NCBI GenBank assembly: GCA_016717305.1
Contig: JADKFY010000016.1
Span: 74,296 to 138,295, forward strand
From: Flavobacteriales bacterium
GTDB lineage: Bacteria; Bacteroidota; Bacteroidia; Flavobacteriales_F; PHOS-HE28
DNA: 64,000 nt
Reading direction: 5' to 3'
Below the pieces are notes generated by a model that saw nothing but the letters and a program-made list of their open reading frames with translations, had not been told where the DNA came from and ran no database searches. Of the stretch, positions 62,916-64,000 are shown in pieces. Each line of letters begins with the position of its first letter. Within the stretch, counting starts at the first letter, position 1. A program made the position numbers and the translations under genes.

Positions 62916-64000
62916 CTATGTGCGCGGAACAGCGAATGTCTTTACATCGCCTTCTGTGATCTCTTTTCCACTGAGGATCACCAATCGCTCGATCACATTG
63001 CGCAATTCCCGTACGTTTCCGGTCCACGGTAGCTTTTGCAGTTCTTTAACGGCCTTATCAGCGATCTTCTTAGGCGCAATGCCCTGTTCCCCGCACACCG
63101 TGGCAATGAAATGCTCGGCCAGCTCGGGGATGTCCTCGGTGCGTTCGCTCAAGCTGGGTACGTGGATCGGGATCACGCTTAGGCGGTGGTAGAGGTCTTC
63201 TCGGAAACGGCCTTCAGCGATCTCCTTCTTCACGTCCTTGTTCGTTGCGGCCACTACGCGCACATCCACCTTCACGTCCTTATCTCCACCTACCGGAGTG
63301 ATCCGGCTTTCTTGCAGGGCACGGAGCACTTTGGCCTGTGCGGCGAGGCTCATATCGCCTATTTCGTCCAGGAACAAGGTGCCTCCAGTTGCCAGTTCGA
63401 ATTTGCCTTTCCGGTCCTTGATCGCACTGGTGAAACTGCCCTTCATATGTCCGAAGAGCTCACTTTCGATCAATTCACCGGGGATCGCAGCACAGTTCAC
63501 CTCAATGAAAGCACCTTGCGCCCTTGTACTTTTCTCATGGATCAGCCGCGCCACGCCTTCCTTACCGGCGCCATTTCCGCCGGTTATGAGCACGCGGGCA
63601 TCGCTCGGGGCCACCTTCTCGATCATGTCCCGGATCGCTTGCAAGGCTTTTGAACCGCCCACCATTTGCACACCGTTGTCCTTGGTCTTACCGGCTTTGG
63701 TGCGGAGTACTCTGGTCTCCTTCACCAGATCACCGCGGTCCAGTGCATTGCGCACGCTCACCAAAATGCGGTTGATATCGGGTGGTTTCTGGATAAAGTC
63801 GAAGGCGCCTTTCTTCAGCGCATCTACGGCGGTATCGATGGATCCATGCCCACTGATCATCACCACGGGCAGGTCGGGGTCCATGATCTGCAATTTCTCC
63901 AGCACCTCTATGCCGTCCATTTTGGGCATCTTGATGTCGCACAGCACCAGGTCGAATTTGGTCTTCTTGGCGGCCGCGAGCCCAGTGGCGCCATCCTCGG
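62916..64000 (-). CDS. Sigma-54-dependent response regulator without HTH (partial)
   Basis: Runs off the right edge; about 361 codons seen. A receiver domain is entered at EDGATGLAAAKKTKFDLVLCD, with the phosphorylation Asp in LCDIKMPKMDG and Lys in FIQKPP. The AAA+ domain follows (~140-330): Walker A GGNGAGKE, the sigma-54-contact loop GSFTSA instead of GAFTGA, Walker B GGTLFLDEIGDM and the arginine-finger region EGRFREDLYHRL. The protein ends about 25 residues after the AAA+ lid (ITEGDVKTFAVPRT), so it lacks the usual Fis-type DNA-binding helix-turn-helix. It would activate sigma-54 promoters from solution or through a partner. No histidine kinase is visible. Confidence 0.88.
   Translation of the reverse strand, partial: EDGATGLAAAKKTKFDLVLCDIKMPKMDGIEVLEKLQIMDPDLPVVMISGHGSIDTAVDALKKGAFDFIQKPPDINRILVSVRNALDRGDLVKETRVLRTKAGKTKDNGVQMVGGSKALQAIRDMIEKVAPSDARVLITGGNGAGKEGVARLIHEKSTRAQGAFIEVNCAAIPGELIESELFGHMKGSFTSAIKDRKGKFELATGGTLFLDEIGDMSLAAQAKVLRALQESRITPVGGDKDVKVDVRVVAATNKDVKKEIAEGRFREDLYHRLSVIPIHVPSLSERTEDIPELAEHFIATVCGEQGIAPKKIADKAVKELQKLPWTGNVRELRNVIERLVILSGKEITEGDVKTFAVPRT

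Noticed and set aside
1..64000. CRISPR array, prophage, insertion sequence, tRNA or rRNA genes
   Set aside because: No regularly spaced repeats, transposase, integrase, phage structural genes or tRNA-like T-loops were found on either strand by reading; a covariance-model search would be decisive.

Overview
The window looks like a piece of the chromosome of a Bacteroidota bacterium, most likely a Flavobacteriales-type environmental lineage. The evidence is a GldA homologue, several secreted proteins ending in type IX secretion (T9SS) sorting domains, a carboxypeptidase-regulatory TonB-dependent receptor, DUF4286, DUF6090 and DUF5684 families, a conserved alaS / M23 peptidase / MerR neighbourhood, and promoters of the Bacteroidota TAnnTTTG type. 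Base composition is moderately GC-rich by eye. I found no rRNA, tRNA, CRISPR array, transposase or prophage gene.

Layout. 0-10 kb: the 5' end of purH, an outer-membrane barrel, a VTT/DedA-like membrane protein, a TonB receptor plus surface lipoprotein pair, a LOG-family enzyme, and two secreted T9SS proteins. 10-22 kb: mfd with small accessory genes inserted at its 5' end, a DUF1697 gene, a broken T9SS YCF48-like gene, fbp, a GNAT gene, a four-helix-bundle gene flanked by repeats, aspartokinase, and a membrane protein with an Hpt-like domain. 22-33 kb: glycerophosphodiesterase, a 2-hydroxyacid dehydrogenase and mgtE (one operon); serS, two lipoprotein/TPR genes, DUF4286 and rsmA (a second operon with ATGA overlaps); rplU-rpmA; metK. 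33-41 kb: gldA and rsgA (divergent), an e(P4) phosphatase, dtd, a MazG-like gene, a secreted protein, waaA and a barrel protein. 41-50.5 kb: a nucleotide-sugar/capsule cluster. 50.5-64 kb: an MFS exporter, fabD, a BI-1 protein, folE-queD, hldD, MerR, an M23 peptidase, alaS, and a partial sigma-54 response regulator.

How the genes work together. The 41-50.5 kb cluster encodes WbpA, WbpB, WbpE and WbpD homologues, enough to convert UDP-GlcNAc to UDP-2,3-diacetamido-2,3-dideoxyglucuronate. It also encodes Ugd plus a UDP-glucuronate decarboxylase (UDP-xylose), RmlB (dTDP-sugars) and a CpsB-type phosphatase. With waaA and hldD elsewhere, the window is rich in surface-glycan genes. A cytoplasmic periplasmic-binding-fold protein sits unexpectedly inside the cluster.

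Two themes run through the window. First, many conserved genes between 3 and 30 kb, and one at 40.5 kb, are broken by one-base indels, mostly in short homopolymers; this looks like uncorrected sequencing error, while 41-64 kb is clean. Second, short non-coding repeat elements have entered coding sequence (rmlB, mfd) and intergenic DNA. The 5' end of mfd is duplicated around inserted small genes, and many genes have a TAnnTTYG promoter element only 4-11 bases before the start codon, which suggests leaderless mRNAs.
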